Below are positions 46,846 through 55,507 of a DNA stretch of 55,507 nucleotides, one piece after another (position 1 is the first letter of the stretch; each line of letters begins with the position of its first letter). The position numbers were made by a program, and so were the translations under genes. The notes under the pieces are model-generated. The model did no database searches. It saw nothing but the letters and a program-made list of their open reading frames with translations, and was not told where the DNA came from. Source of the stretch: Chrysochromulina parva (taxonomy: Eukaryota > Haptophyta > Prymnesiales > Chrysochromulinaceae); assembly GCA_002887195.1 (NCBI GenBank), contig PJAB01000035.1, positions 1-55,507 of the forward strand, given 5' to 3'.

Positions 46846-49107
46846 ATGAGCGCCTCCAAGTGTTCGACCTGTTGCGTGCGCTGGGCCGACCCCTCAGCGG
46901 CGGATGGCCGCTGCCGCTCGTGCGCACGAAATTTGGGGAGCGCCGCAGCCGATGGTGCTCCCGCGGCGGCCCCCTCACTCCGTGTGGCGGCAAATGCCGT
47001 GAGGGTCGCCGCTCCGCGTCCTGGCGCAGCCGCCAACCCTGTTGCCCGGACCGCCGCGCCACCGATTCCCACCAAAGCCGCCGCGCCCGCGGGCCGAGCC
47101 CCCGCCAGCGGAACTCGCCCAGCGACCCTTCCCGGATCACGTCCGTCGTCAACCCGTCCCGGTACACTCAGCACTGCAGCCGCTCCCGCCGCCCAAGGGC
47201 CACCTCGGCCGTCGCCAGCGTCGCGCGCGGCGGAAGCTCGTGCTGATGCCGCGGCGGAGCTTCGTGCTGCTGCCACGGCGGCGCGCGCCGCGTCGTCGCG
47301 CGCGGCGGAAGCTCGTGCTGATGCCGTCGTGGATGCTCATGCAGCCGCCGAGGCGCAAGCTCGTGCTACTGCCGCTTCGGAGGCTCGAAGTGCCGCCGCG
47401 TCGGCGCGCCCATCACCGCGAGAGCCTCGTGCCGGCGGCGGCGACGACGACTACCTCCTGCAGGCAGTGCTAGCAGCATCCCTCGAGGAGATGGCCGGTG
47501 AGGACTTTGTGGGCCGACTTGGCCTCGGTGGCGCGAGCGCGGTGGCGCCGGCGAGCCTCGCGGAGCTGCGCGCGATCGTTGGGGAGGACGCGAGCGACGC
47601 CGGGCTCGAGCGGCTCATCCTGCAGGCCGACGGCGACCTGAGCGTGGCGCTGGAGCTCTATCTTGCTTCGCCTGTAGCGTACGCGAGCGATGCGGCCGCA
47701 CTGGTGGAAGACGACGACGGGAGGGGAGCTGCGAGTTGCATTGAAGGGGTGTGGGCTACAACGCTTGCGCTGCTGCCTCCGGAGGATGCCGAGGAGGCTC
47801 ACCAGGCGTACGTGTGGCGCGGCGATCGGATCGTGTTGCCTCACGCGGCGCTCGGTGCCTTCTTGGACGCTCTCCATGCGCGCACTGGCCGCCGTCAGCC
47901 GCCCAACCCAATATGCATGCGCCTCAGCCTCTCAGGCGCGTCGCGCGTCTGTGGAATCGCCGACTGGAGCGCGCCCGAGGGTACGGTCATCGTGCCGCAG
48001 TGGCTGCTGGACGAGATGACGATGGCGTCGGGGCGCGTGGCGACGCTCGGCGAGCCCGTGGGTGTGGAAAGTGCGGACGTGCCCCGCGCCACCTCCCTCT
48101 CATTGCGTCCTCTCGGCCAGGCCGTGCGCCTCCTTAGCCGCGAGCGGCAGGTCGAGCTGCTCACACGGGGCGTGCAGGATATCTTCACGAACGTGCGAGT
48201 GGGCGATCACCTCGACATCGCCGGTGAAGGGGGCGGCAAGTTCGAGGTGGTTGCATGCCGTGGCAAGTTGGATGAGCAGGTGGGGGGCGCTGGGGCCTCA
48301 CGCGGCGGCGGCGGCGAAGACGCGCGCGGCGGCACCACGCAGGAGGCCGTTTGCGTGGTCGCCGCCGACAACGGTGATCTCGAGTTCGATCTCGATCTCG
48401 AAGAGAGCGTCGAGCGTGAGGGTGCGCGGCTTCGGTTCGAGGCGGCGCGAGAGGCGTACAAGCAGACGCTCGAGGGTGCGGCGATCTCGGGACGATCTCG
48501 GCTGCTGCTCGACGAGCAGATCGCGCGAGATCAGCTGCGCGCGCTCGTGAACGCGGCGGACGAGGCAGTCGAGGCGGGCTGTGAATTCGGCGAGGAGCTC
48601 GATCTCGCGCGATCTGGCCTGCAGGCCGCCGATAGGCTCGTCGAGTTGGAGCGGTTGGCACACGAGGCCCAGGCCCAGGCCGAGGCCGCTCGCGAGGCAG
48701 AGGCAGTCGGTCTCGCCCAGGAGGCGTTCCAAGCGCAGGCGGCGGCCGAGGCGGCGCGGCAAGAGGCCACTGCGCTCGCGGAGCAGCTCCAGGCGCGTCT
48801 GAGCGCTCTGGTTCCCGCTGAGCCGGAGGTTGGAGGCATGCCCATCCGCGTGCAGTGGCCGCACGGCGGCCAGCTGCAACGCCGCTTCGAGGCCTGCGCC
48901 ACGCTCGAGCAGGTGCGCGCGTGGGTGGTGACTGCGTACCCGGCCGACGCGCCCACGCCGCTCACCGAGGCCTTTGTGCTCAAGACGCGCCCTGTGCCCG
49001 GCACGCCCACGATCAAGCTTGACGATTCCAACCGGCTCGTGACCGTCGAGGAGGCGGGATTGCGCGGGCAGACGCTCATGTTTGACTTGTCCGGGGGCTG
49101 TCCATAG
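46846..49107 (+). CDS. UFD1-like / UBX fusion protein with UIM and UBA-like modules (p97/Cdc48 cofactor)
   Basis: 753 residues from the ATG at 46846. An N-terminal Cys cluster (CSTCC at 6-10, CRSC at 23-26) may bind zinc. An Ala-rich repeat region follows (about 125-190), then a UIM-like helix (DDDYLLQAVLAASLEEMAG, 200-218) and a UBA-like bundle (LAELRAIVGEDASDAGLERL, 238-275). Residues about 325-515 match the UFD1 double-psi barrel: GDRIVLPHAALGAFLDAL, WSAPEGTVIVPQWLLDEM, ATSLSLRPLGQ and GVQDIFTNVRVGDHLDIAG. A coiled coil follows (about 520-650). A C-terminal UBX/ubiquitin-like fold spans 665-748 (PIRVQWPHGGQLQRRFEACA, EAFVLKTRPVPG, EEAGLRGQTLMFD). UFD1 and UBX proteins are separate Cdc48/p97 adaptors in most organisms; here they are joined with ubiquitin-binding parts. 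Confidence 0.85.
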   Translation: MSASKCSTCCVRWADPSAADGRCRSCARNLGSAAADGAPAAAPSLRVAANAVRVAAPRPGAAANPVARTAAPPIPTKAAAPAGRAPASGTRPATLPGSRPSSTRPGTLSTAAAPAAQGPPRPSPASRAAEARADAAAELRAAATAARAASSRAAEARADAVVDAHAAAEAQARATAASEARSAAASARPSPREPRAGGGDDDYLLQAVLAASLEEMAGEDFVGRLGLGGASAVAPASLAELRAIVGEDASDAGLERLILQADGDLSVALELYLASPVAYASDAAALVEDDDGRGAASCIEGVWATTLALLPPEDAEEAHQAYVWRGDRIVLPHAALGAFLDALHARTGRRQPPNPICMRLSLSGASRVCGIADWSAPEGTVIVPQWLLDEMTMASGRVATLGEPVGVESADVPRATSLSLRPLGQAVRLLSRERQVELLTRGVQDIFTNVRVGDHLDIAGEGGGKFEVVACRGKLDEQVGGAGASRGGGGEDARGGTTQEAVCVVAADNGDLEFDLDLEESVEREGARLRFEAAREAYKQTLEGAAISGRSRLLLDEQIARDQLRALVNAADEAVEAGCEFGEELDLARSGLQAADRLVELERLAHEAQAQAEAAREAEAVGLAQEAFQAQAAAEAARQEATALAEQLQARLSALVPAEPEVGGMPIRVQWPHGGQLQRRFEACATLEQVRAWVVTAYPADAPTPLTEAFVLKTRPVPGTPTIKLDDSNRLVTVEEAGLRGQTLMFDLSGGCP

Positions 49108-49184
49108 CTTGATCCGCAAAAAAGCTTTTTAAGGGGCTGGAACACCTTCAGTGCTTCGGCTTCAGGGGCTTAAGAACTTTTTGG

Positions 49185-49210
49185 GGGGACCGCGACGAAA
49201 CTGACTAACT
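49185..49210 (+). promoter_or_regulatory. GGGGACCGCGA-AAACTGACT box, copy 2
   Basis: GGGGACCGCGA is followed by CG and AAACTGACTAACT, 93 bp before the EF-hand gene's ATG at 49303. It matches the copy at 4978 in all but two positions over the first 24. Confidence 0.45.
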
Positions 49211-49302
49211 ACCTGTGTTTGCAAACTTTCGAAGTTCTGAAGTCCCGAAGAAACAGAGTAGCCTCTCTGCCTGTTCACCTTCTGTCGGTCTTCCGCACGG
49301 CG

Positions 49303-50616
49303 ATGATTGACGAGGCTGCGAACTACGTCGAGGCTGGCATGGCCGATGACGACAGCCTGGACTTTGACGGTTTCTGCGAGCTGGTGCGCGTCCGCGAGGG
49401 CGGCGAGCACTCAGCCGCAGAATTGCGGGCCCGCTTCCGCATGATGGACACCACAGGGAGCGGTCGCGTTAAGAAGCAGGACTACCCGCTTTTCCTGCTC
49501 CGGGCTGCGCTCGCTCAATCGGTATCGTACGTCCAGGAAATCTTTCAGAGGTGGGACGCGGACGGCAACGGGATGGTTGACGCGAGCGAGTTCCGGAAGG
49601 CAATCATCTCGCTCGGCTTAGCGGACGTGATGCCTGCAACCATCGACCAGGTCTTCCGTGAGCTCGATGATGATGGGTCTGGGTCCGTCTCGTACCGTGA
49701 GCTCGACCGCAAACTCCGTAAGTTCGCCGGCATCAGCGTGACGCAGCGGCACGACCTTCGGAAGGTGTCAGGAGGGCGGCGCGGCGCGGCGCTCGCGACG
49801 ACGGTCAAGCTGGACCGCGCGAGTGGCAAGTCGATCCCCACGCTGCTGAGCGAGGCGCTCGCGTCCCGTGGTGTCCGCGTGATGGACCTCTTCCACGACT
49901 GGGATGAAGATGGCTCAGGGCGGATAGACCAAGAGGAGTTTTTCCGAGGCACCGTCGCTCTGAAACTCGACGTGACACGCGCGGAATCGAATGAGCTCTT
50001 CGACGAGTTTGATACGGACGGCTCGGGCGAGGTCGACTTTCGCGAACTCAACAAGCTGCTTCGCAGGCGCCTCATGGTCGAGCGGACAGCTGGCAGGCCG
50101 AGCCCGTTGGAGATGTCGCGCGCTTCGCTGCTCAGGGTCAGACCCCCTGGGCCAGCGCGCGCGTCGCTGGCGCAAGCGTCAGGTGCAACCGACGCGAGCG
50201 GATCTTCCACAGTCGTCCATCTGCCCTCGCCGCGCCAGGCCCTCCTCTATCAGCATGGGCTGGTCGCGGAGTACCAGACCGATCGTAACGAGCAGTGCGC
50301 GTTCCGACGCGACATCACGCCGGGATTGCGATCCGAGTACACGGGAAGCATGCCGCCAAATCCCTGGGTGAAACCACCCGAGCTGACGAAACTCGCCTCG
50401 CTCTGGCTGCAGCCCGCGCGTGGGCAGGAGTGGCGCAATCGGGGCCAGTCCGGCCTGAGCGGCCTGGCCTCACCTCTGGTCTCACCGCGAGGGGCGCCCG
50501 GTGCGGCGCCCGGTGCGGCACCACCGCACGCACGCCCCTCCGCTCTGCTCTCGCCTCGCGGGCCGCTGCCGTCACGCATGAAGCCGTCGGCCGGCATCAC
50601 CCTTACTGCCTTGTAG
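49303..50616 (+). CDS. EF-hand protein with five calcium-binding loops
   Basis: 437 residues from the ATG at 49303 (MIDEAANYVEAGMADDDSLD). Five EF-hand loops are visible: DTTGSGRVKKQDY (weak), DADGNGMVDASEF, DDDGSGSVSYREL, DEDGSGRIDQEEF and DTDGSGEVDFREL. The last four are near-canonical, arranged in two pairs separated by a linker of about 60 residues (KVSGGRRGAALATTVKLDRA). The C-terminal 150 residues are Pro/Ser/Ala-rich, with the motif SEYTGSMPPNPWVKPPELTK. It is likely a calcium sensor. The pairing resembles calmodulin-like or flagellar EF-hand proteins of algae, but no exact family is assigned. It converges with PKG. Confidence 0.85.
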   Translation: MIDEAANYVEAGMADDDSLDFDGFCELVRVREGGEHSAAELRARFRMMDTTGSGRVKKQDYPLFLLRAALAQSVSYVQEIFQRWDADGNGMVDASEFRKAIISLGLADVMPATIDQVFRELDDDGSGSVSYRELDRKLRKFAGISVTQRHDLRKVSGGRRGAALATTVKLDRASGKSIPTLLSEALASRGVRVMDLFHDWDEDGSGRIDQEEFFRGTVALKLDVTRAESNELFDEFDTDGSGEVDFRELNKLLRRRLMVERTAGRPSPLEMSRASLLRVRPPGPARASLAQASGATDASGSSTVVHLPSPRQALLYQHGLVAEYQTDRNEQCAFRRDITPGLRSEYTGSMPPNPWVKPPELTKLASLWLQPARGQEWRNRGQSGLSGLASPLVSPRGAPGAAPGAAPPHARPSALLSPRGPLPSRMKPSAGITLTAL

Positions 50617-51303
50617 CCGCCGTGCCTGCGAGGCGAGGCCGCACTAGTTGCCGCACTGAGTCCAACTGGCCGCTGCGGCATCTCGCATCTGATCGCAGAC
50701 GGCCCGACAGCGGGCCGGCGACAGGCGTCAGGTTGCGCGTGCCGCGACGTGGATACCGCGACACCACACATGCCACGCACAAACACGCGTGTGAGAAAGA
50801 AAAAGTACCCACACGGCCATCCGCACGTATGTGGATGGCGATGTGTTAGGCGGTGTGGGGAAACTTTGGAGGTTCAATACGGTTCAATATGTGTACAATG
50901 TGACGCGCGAGAAGGTACTCTCCACGATCCAGCGGTGGCCGGTGCCAGCTGCCACGCCACCGACGATCATCGTCACGATCGGATCGGGATAAACGCGATA
51001 ATGGTCGCAATGGCTTCGCTTTTATTGTGCGCTTTCGCTTCGATTATTCGCTTACCGCTTCGCGCTTGCGCTTTTCACGAAGCCATTTGAAAGTCGAGAC
51101 TCGAGTGCGGAGTGGCGTCGCGTCGTCTTCACGAACACGCGGCCACAGGGGACCAAAGGAAAAGCATCGCTCAGGGGTGTGCACATGGAAGGCACACGGC
51201 CTTTACACATGACAATGCGTCACGCAGGTGCACTCAGGCAGCGACGCCACAGCCGTGCATGGCGCTGAGGGTAGACGCGGCTGCCGCCTTCGCCGCCTTC
51301 GCC
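50617..51303. other. Intergenic between converging genes
   Basis: About 690 bp. A GGTTCAATA(C/T) word is repeated twice (50871-50890), and short CGCTTCGATTATTCGCTTACCGCTTCGCGCTTGCGCTT-type CGCTT repeats occur near 51027-51075. No coding or RNA signal is recognised. Confidence 0.45.
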
Positions 51304-54085
51304 TCAGAAGCCAGTGAAGAGCTCCGAGTCGGCGGGCTTGCACGGCTTCGCATCAGTGACGATTCTCTCCGCGGGCAGCCATTCGTACTTGGACGCATCG
51401 AAGAGGGGAGGCTTAAAGGCAGAGCCGCGCTGCGCATAGTCGGTCCAGTCGAAGCCCGATTTGGCATAAAAGGGGTGCTCCTTGATGTCCTTGCAGCCGT
51501 CGCGCAGGTTGCCATACCGCTTCGAGATATCCTTCTGGAGCAGCTTGGAGATCAGATCTGCCGCATCGATGTTCATCTCGGGCGGGTAGTGGACCGTGCC
51601 GTCGAGGATCTTTTGGTACGTCGCTAGGTGGTCCTCGGCCTCAAAGGGCGAGTGGCCGTTGAGCATCTCGTAGAAGAGAACGCCCATCGCCCAGTAGTCG
51701 ACTGCCTTCGAGTGCCCCTTCTCGAGGATGATCTCAGGCGCGAGATACTCTGGTGTTCCACAGAGCGTCCACGAGCGGTACTTGATGACCTTCGCGAAGC
51801 CAAAGTCGGTCAGCTTGAGCGCGCCGTCCTGGGCGACCAGGATGTTCTCGAGCTTGAGGTCGCGGTGTACGATGCCCATACTGTGCATGTACTCGAGAGG
51901 AAGCATCACCTGCCGAGGGCGAGCGACCGCGGGCGGTAAGTGGGGGTTGTGTGTGTCTGTGTAGGGGTGGGGGTGGGGAGGAGGGCAGAGGGCGGAAGGC
52001 GCGTGCCTGCGACACGTAGATGCGCGTGTCGGGGACGGAGAAGCGCTTGTGCTTATACAGCTGGTCGAACAGGTCGCCACCCGGGCAGAACTCCATGATG
52101 AGAATGAGGTTGGACGGGGTGACAAAGCCGGCCCACTTGTTGGTAACGAATGGATGCGCTATCCTGTCGAGGATCTGCGTCTCCTGCATAATGTGCTCCA
52201 CCTGGCCCATCGAGACAATGTCCGCCTTCTGCATCTGCTTGAGTGCAAAGACCTCGCCTGTGCTCCTCACGCGGCATCGGCGCACTGTACCGAACGCGCC
52301 TTCGCCGAGCGTCCCTTTGGTCACTGTGAAGTCACTCAGCGTCATCGGGCGCTGCGCCTTGATGTACTTGTGCTCGTTGGGCATCTCGACGCCTGCGCTC
52401 GCGCCGCCGGTGCTCTCCGCGTCCGCGTCGCTTGCCTGCTGCTGCAACTCGGCGCCGCTCGCAGTGTACTTGCGCATCGCGAGCAGTTCCCCCAGCGGCC
52501 CTAGAAGCCGTTGGAAGGCGCCGCGGTCCATACGCACGACGGTCGTGCCCGCGGCGGCGGCGGTCACTGACGCCATCGTGGGCGCCCCCGTCTTGAGTGA
52601 CAACTCTCCGAAGTAGTCTCCCTCCCTGCGACGTGCGAGCTCGCCCTGGCCCGCCTTGGTGATCACCACCTCGCCTCGCACGATCACATAAAAGTGGGTG
52701 CCTTCCTCGCCCTCGGTGATGATCGCGTCATCCTGGGCGTAGGTGACCTCCTCGAGCGCATCCACCATGCGGTTGCGCTGGTCCTTGTCCAGCGGCGCGA
52801 GCAGTGGCACCTTTTCGAGGAACGATTCATAGCTCGCCGCCTTCTTCGTGTTCGCCTCGAGCACGATCGTGCGGAACGAGACGCGATCGAGCGACCATAG
52901 CACAACGGGAGTCGCCGCCTGGATCGTCGCCGTGCGCGGGCAATTGTACATGAGCGCGAGCTCCCCAAACGACTCGCCCGCCCGGAAGCCCCTGACGCGC
53001 ACCGGGTGGCTGTCGGGATCCTCCCCCTGCACAAACGCATCGAGCTCGCCACTGTCCACGATGAAGAAGTGGTTCCCCTTCTCGCCTTGCGTGATGACAT
53101 TCTGACCGGGGTGTATTGTGTGCTCCATCATGGCCTCCTGCAGCATCGTCAGCTGCATCTCGTTGAGCCGCGAGAAGATGACGTTGCGACTCACCGCCCC
53201 CATGATGCGCGCTACCTGCTCCGTGGTCTTTTTCTTCCCAGATGCGACCTTGCCGGTCAAGACGCCTGTCGTCGCCTCCGCCGCCTCACCAAAGCGGCGG
53301 CCGCGCATCTTGCTGCCGGCCGGGGCGCCCTCAGCCTTGAGCGCGAGCTGCTGCTGACCCGCCTCCCGCACGAACGCATGCAACGGCACCAGCTTCAAGA
53401 AATCCTCCTTTCGGAACGTGGCGCACCACACCGCCGTCTCCGCGCGGCGTGTCTCCTGGTGCTTCGAGTTCTGCAGAAGCTCGACGTGCCCAAAGTAGGC
53501 CTGCCGGCCGTACTTGGTGCTCTCGGCTGGGCCGCCCGCGACCGCGACCACCGTGCCTTCACGCACGACGAAGAACTTATTGTCGCCCGGTGTGCCGACC
53601 TCGTGCATCGTGGCGCCTGCCGCGTAGCGCACCTCGCGGCACGCGTCGGCGAGCAGCCCAAGCTCGTAGTCTTCGGAGAGCTCGGCGAAGATTGGAAGCA
53701 GCCTGAGAAAGGGGACCCACTCGGCGCGCTTCTTGACGATCTTGTCGCCGAGCGCTGCATTGAACGCGCGCCGATTCACCATGAGCAGAGTCACCTCCGG
53801 CGAGGTCGCCATGATGCTCGCGCTGCGCGGCTTGCCGGTCAGCAGCGAAAGCTCACCGCACCACGAGCCGGCGGTGAGGGAGCGGACGTTGCGCCGCTCA
53901 CCCGCGCTGTCCGCCATCCACACGTCGCACGTGCCGCTCTTGATCAGGTAGAAATTGTTGCCCTTGTCCCCTTGCCGCATGATGACCTCCTGTTGCTTCA
54001 CCTGGACCTCTGCCATCGAGTCGACGAAGCCTCTCCGCTCCTCGTCGGTGTCCATGTAATTGTGCAGCAGCGCACAAGGTGGCAT
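51304..54085 (-). CDS. cGMP-dependent-type protein kinase with four cyclic-nucleotide-binding domains
   Basis: Two exons on the minus strand, 52007-54085 and 51304-51909, with a 97-nt GC-AG intron, give about 894 residues. The start at 54085 (MPPCALLHNYMDTDEER) is the first ATG; the frame is open upstream with no ATG, so an upstream exon is possible. Four cNMP-binding domains follow. The first (WCGELSLLTGKPRSASI) and third (FGELALMYNCPRTATI) have intact phosphate-binding cassettes. The second (YFGHVELLQNSKHQETRRAE) and fourth (FGELSLKTGAPTMASV) lack the key Arg or Glu. The kinase follows: TLGEGAFGTVRRCR, ALKQMQKADIV, IVHRDLKLENILV, LTDFGFAKVI, WTLCGTPEYLAPE, and the AGC tail FDWTDYAQRGSAFKPP. 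Four cNBDs plus kinase resembles apicomplexan-type PKG more than animal PKG. Confidence 0.88.
51910..52006 (-). other. GC-AG intron of the PKG-like gene
   Basis: 97 nt, donor GTGTCGCAG|GCACGCGCC, acceptor CCCTCGGCAG|GTGATGC, phase 0; the joined protein reads RIYVSQ|VMLPLEYMHS. The body is pyrimidine-rich with CCCACCCCCACCCCTACAC. GC donors are frequent in haptophytes and some other algae. It sits at the same kinase subdomain position (before V/I-M-L-(A/P)-L-E-(H/Y)-(L/M)-H) as intron 2 of the S6K-like kinase. Confidence 0.85.
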
Positions 54086-54554
54086 GACCTCGAACGAGCC
54101 CGCCGCCGACTTGAGTTGCCTGAGATCCCAGCAGCGCAGGTGCGCGCAGAGGCGTGAGAGCAAAGGAAGAAAGCGCAGACGAAAGGTGAAGCGGCCTCAG
54201 GACGTCAAGGCGCGCCGGGTTCAAGCGGCAGGGGAGGAGCGTACGGTCGCTCATACGTCTTCTGGCCGCTAGCAGGCGCAGCCGTGGGCATCGGCACAGG
54301 CAGTCGCAGGCCGGTCCGCGGCGTGAAGAGAGGAAAGTGCAGTCGCGGTTCGGCAAACTTCGAAAGCGCCAAGCCGAGCGCACCCTGAAAGAAGTCAAAA
54401 TCGGTCTCAGCTATGGCATCGCGTCATCCCGGCACCTCGCGGTGCTTTTCAACGGTGGGGAGTCGGGACATAAAACGGTAAGCGCGCGGCGCGCACGGCC
54501 GCGACATGAAAGCGTCTTCGAGTCTCGGCCGCGTGCCCTTTTTCTCCCGCGAGC
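54086..54554. other. Divergent upstream region of PKG and the FkbM gene
   Basis: About 470 bp, possibly including an unrecognised 5' exon of PKG (its frame stays open to about 54163). A GGCGCGCC-rich area is present. No pentamer array or GACT box was found. Confidence 0.4.
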
Positions 54555-55507
54555 ATGTCCGACGACGTGTGTTCGCAGACCTCCGCCGCCTTCTGGGCGC
54601 AGGGTGGCCCTCGCACGACGCAGTGCATAGGCGCAGCAGCCCTGGAGCAGTTTGCTGCCATCTCCTTGCGGAAAGAGGCTGGTGGTGCAGGCAGACATTG
54701 TCTGCCTGCGGGCAGTGCGGCACTCGTGATCGGTGGCAACAAAGGCGACGACTGTGCGGGATGGGCCCGGCTGCTATCCGGTGACGACACCCTGAATGCA
54801 TCCGCTTGGCGTGCAGAGTTGCTTCGGCATATTACTGGCAAAGTCGACGCGTCGGTGCGCAAAATCGGCACGAGTGCATGCATCGGCGAGTATCCGCTCG
54901 CACGACAAAGTGCGGTGCGAGCCCACGTGTTTTGTGTCGAGGCCCTGCCAGCAAACTCCCGCATCCTTGGAGCAGCTGTCAGAGCCGCGCCGTGGAGCAG
55001 CTACATGACGACGATCGCAGCCGCTGCCGTTTCCCCGACTCAAAAGATGGCAAGTGGCACGGTGCCGTTTCCGAACTGGGAAGTCTTTGGATTCGAGAGC
55101 ATCGGACTCGGCTCGCGACCGGGCATACCTGACGCGCAGGTGGAAGCCGTCACCGCAGATGATCTCGTTCGCTCACACATGAGTGGATTCACACCCGCTG
55201 TGCTCACGGTAGACACGGAGGGCAATGATCCTGAGGTGCTGCTTGGGTCGACGCAGCTGCTCGCGTCGGGGAGTGTGGGGTTTTTGCAGTTTGAGGTTCA
55301 CAGCCAAGGCGCTTGGCGAAGCCATTTGCTCCGCGACACCATTGGCATGCTGGACAACCATAGCTACACGTGCTTCTGGGCTACCCAATCTGGAGCTCTC
55401 TACCGGATCACGGGCTGCTGGGAGCCCCGCTATGACCAACGCAAGATCTGGAGCAATATCGTTTGCGCGAATCGCCGTTCCGCATGCTGGACCGAAGCAC
55501 TTGAGCG
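54555..55507 (+). CDS. FkbM-type methyltransferase domain protein, 3' end outside window
   Basis: The frame is open from the ATG at 54555 (MSDDVCSQTSAAFWAQGG) to the window edge, about 317 residues. A SAM-binding start is visible (AALVIGGNKGDDCAGWARLL, like the V(L)DIGANxG loop), then AVRAHVFCVEALPANSRIL (acidic loop-beta2), and VLTVDTEGNDPEVLLGSTQL, the strong FkbM signature (xDTEGNDxxVLxG). FLQFEVHSQGAWRSHLLRDT, then TCFWATQSGALYRITGCW and IWSNIVCANR follow, typical of the algal branch of this family. Members methylate sugars or other small acceptors; the substrate is not evident. GG replaces GA in the first loop. No signal peptide is seen at this start. Confidence 0.75.
   Translation, partial: MSDDVCSQTSAAFWAQGGPRTTQCIGAAALEQFAAISLRKEAGGAGRHCLPAGSAALVIGGNKGDDCAGWARLLSGDDTLNASAWRAELLRHITGKVDASVRKIGTSACIGEYPLARQSAVRAHVFCVEALPANSRILGAAVRAAPWSSYMTTIAAAAVSPTQKMASGTVPFPNWEVFGFESIGLGSRPGIPDAQVEAVTADDLVRSHMSGFTPAVLTVDTEGNDPEVLLGSTQLLASGSVGFLQFEVHSQGAWRSHLLRDTIGMLDNHSYTCFWATQSGALYRITGCWEPRYDQRKIWSNIVCANRRSACWTEALE

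Overview
This is a eukaryotic nuclear window that is GC-rich and very gene-dense: about 27 protein genes in 55.5 kb, mostly intronless or with one to three short introns. The content suggests a unicellular alga. It includes a SWEET sugar transporter, an FkbM-type methyltransferase, a GT32 glycosyltransferase, a CCDC81-type protein, an S6K-like AGC kinase, a cyclic-nucleotide-dependent kinase, EF-hand proteins, AP-4 sigma, SMG8, OPA3, farnesyltransferase beta and CDK11. High GC, compactness and a GC-AG intron are compatible with a haptophyte (Chrysochromulina/Emiliania type). That assignment is inference; a pelagophyte or another alga cannot be excluded without a marker gene. There is no sign of a prokaryotic insert, a virus, a CRISPR array, a tRNA or an rRNA.

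Layout, left to right. 0-10 kb: a partial MLLE-domain gene (-), an unrecognised gene (-), a double NTF2-like plus glutaredoxin-like protein (+), OPA3 (+), an EBAG9-like acidic protein (+), a GT32 glycosyltransferase (+) and a trypsin-like protease (+). 10-20 kb: AP-4 sigma (-), SWEET (-), SMG8 carrying PDZ-like insertions (+), an ankyrin protein (-), a CCDC81-like protein (+) and an unrecognised gene (+). 20-30 kb: a BSD plus acyl-CoA-binding protein (-), a kinesin (+), a secreted J-domain protein (+), a small membrane protein (-) and a TPR plus EF-hand protein (+). 30-41 kb: BCD1 (+), a sulfotransferase-like protein (+), FNTB (-) divergent with CDK11 (+), a PDZ-IQ protein (-) divergent with its IQ-only paralogue (+), and an unrecognised gene (+). 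41-55.5 kb: the S6K-like kinase (-, four exons) divergent with a UFD1-UBX protein (+), a five-EF-hand protein (+), a PKG-like kinase (-) divergent with a partial FkbM protein (+).

Many genes sit head-to-head less than 500 bp apart, so divergent promoters dominate. Two short motif classes recur in these upstream regions: a GGGGACCGCGA...AAACTGACT box in front of three genes, and TCAAG/AAGTC pentamer arrays in front of several others.

The most striking signal is in the introns. Introns of the S6K-like kinase and of the TPR/EF-hand gene are built from a degenerate 10-bp repeat (TGATGACCTC type), end in the same CCCTCATCAG acceptor, and begin with a near-perfect copy of the first 25-35 nt of the downstream exon. 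SMG8 carries a pure 84-bp tandem exon duplication that places AG|GT at both ends. Together these look like an active or recent intron-creating process (introner-like elements and/or tandem-duplication intron gain), caught at several stages of decay.
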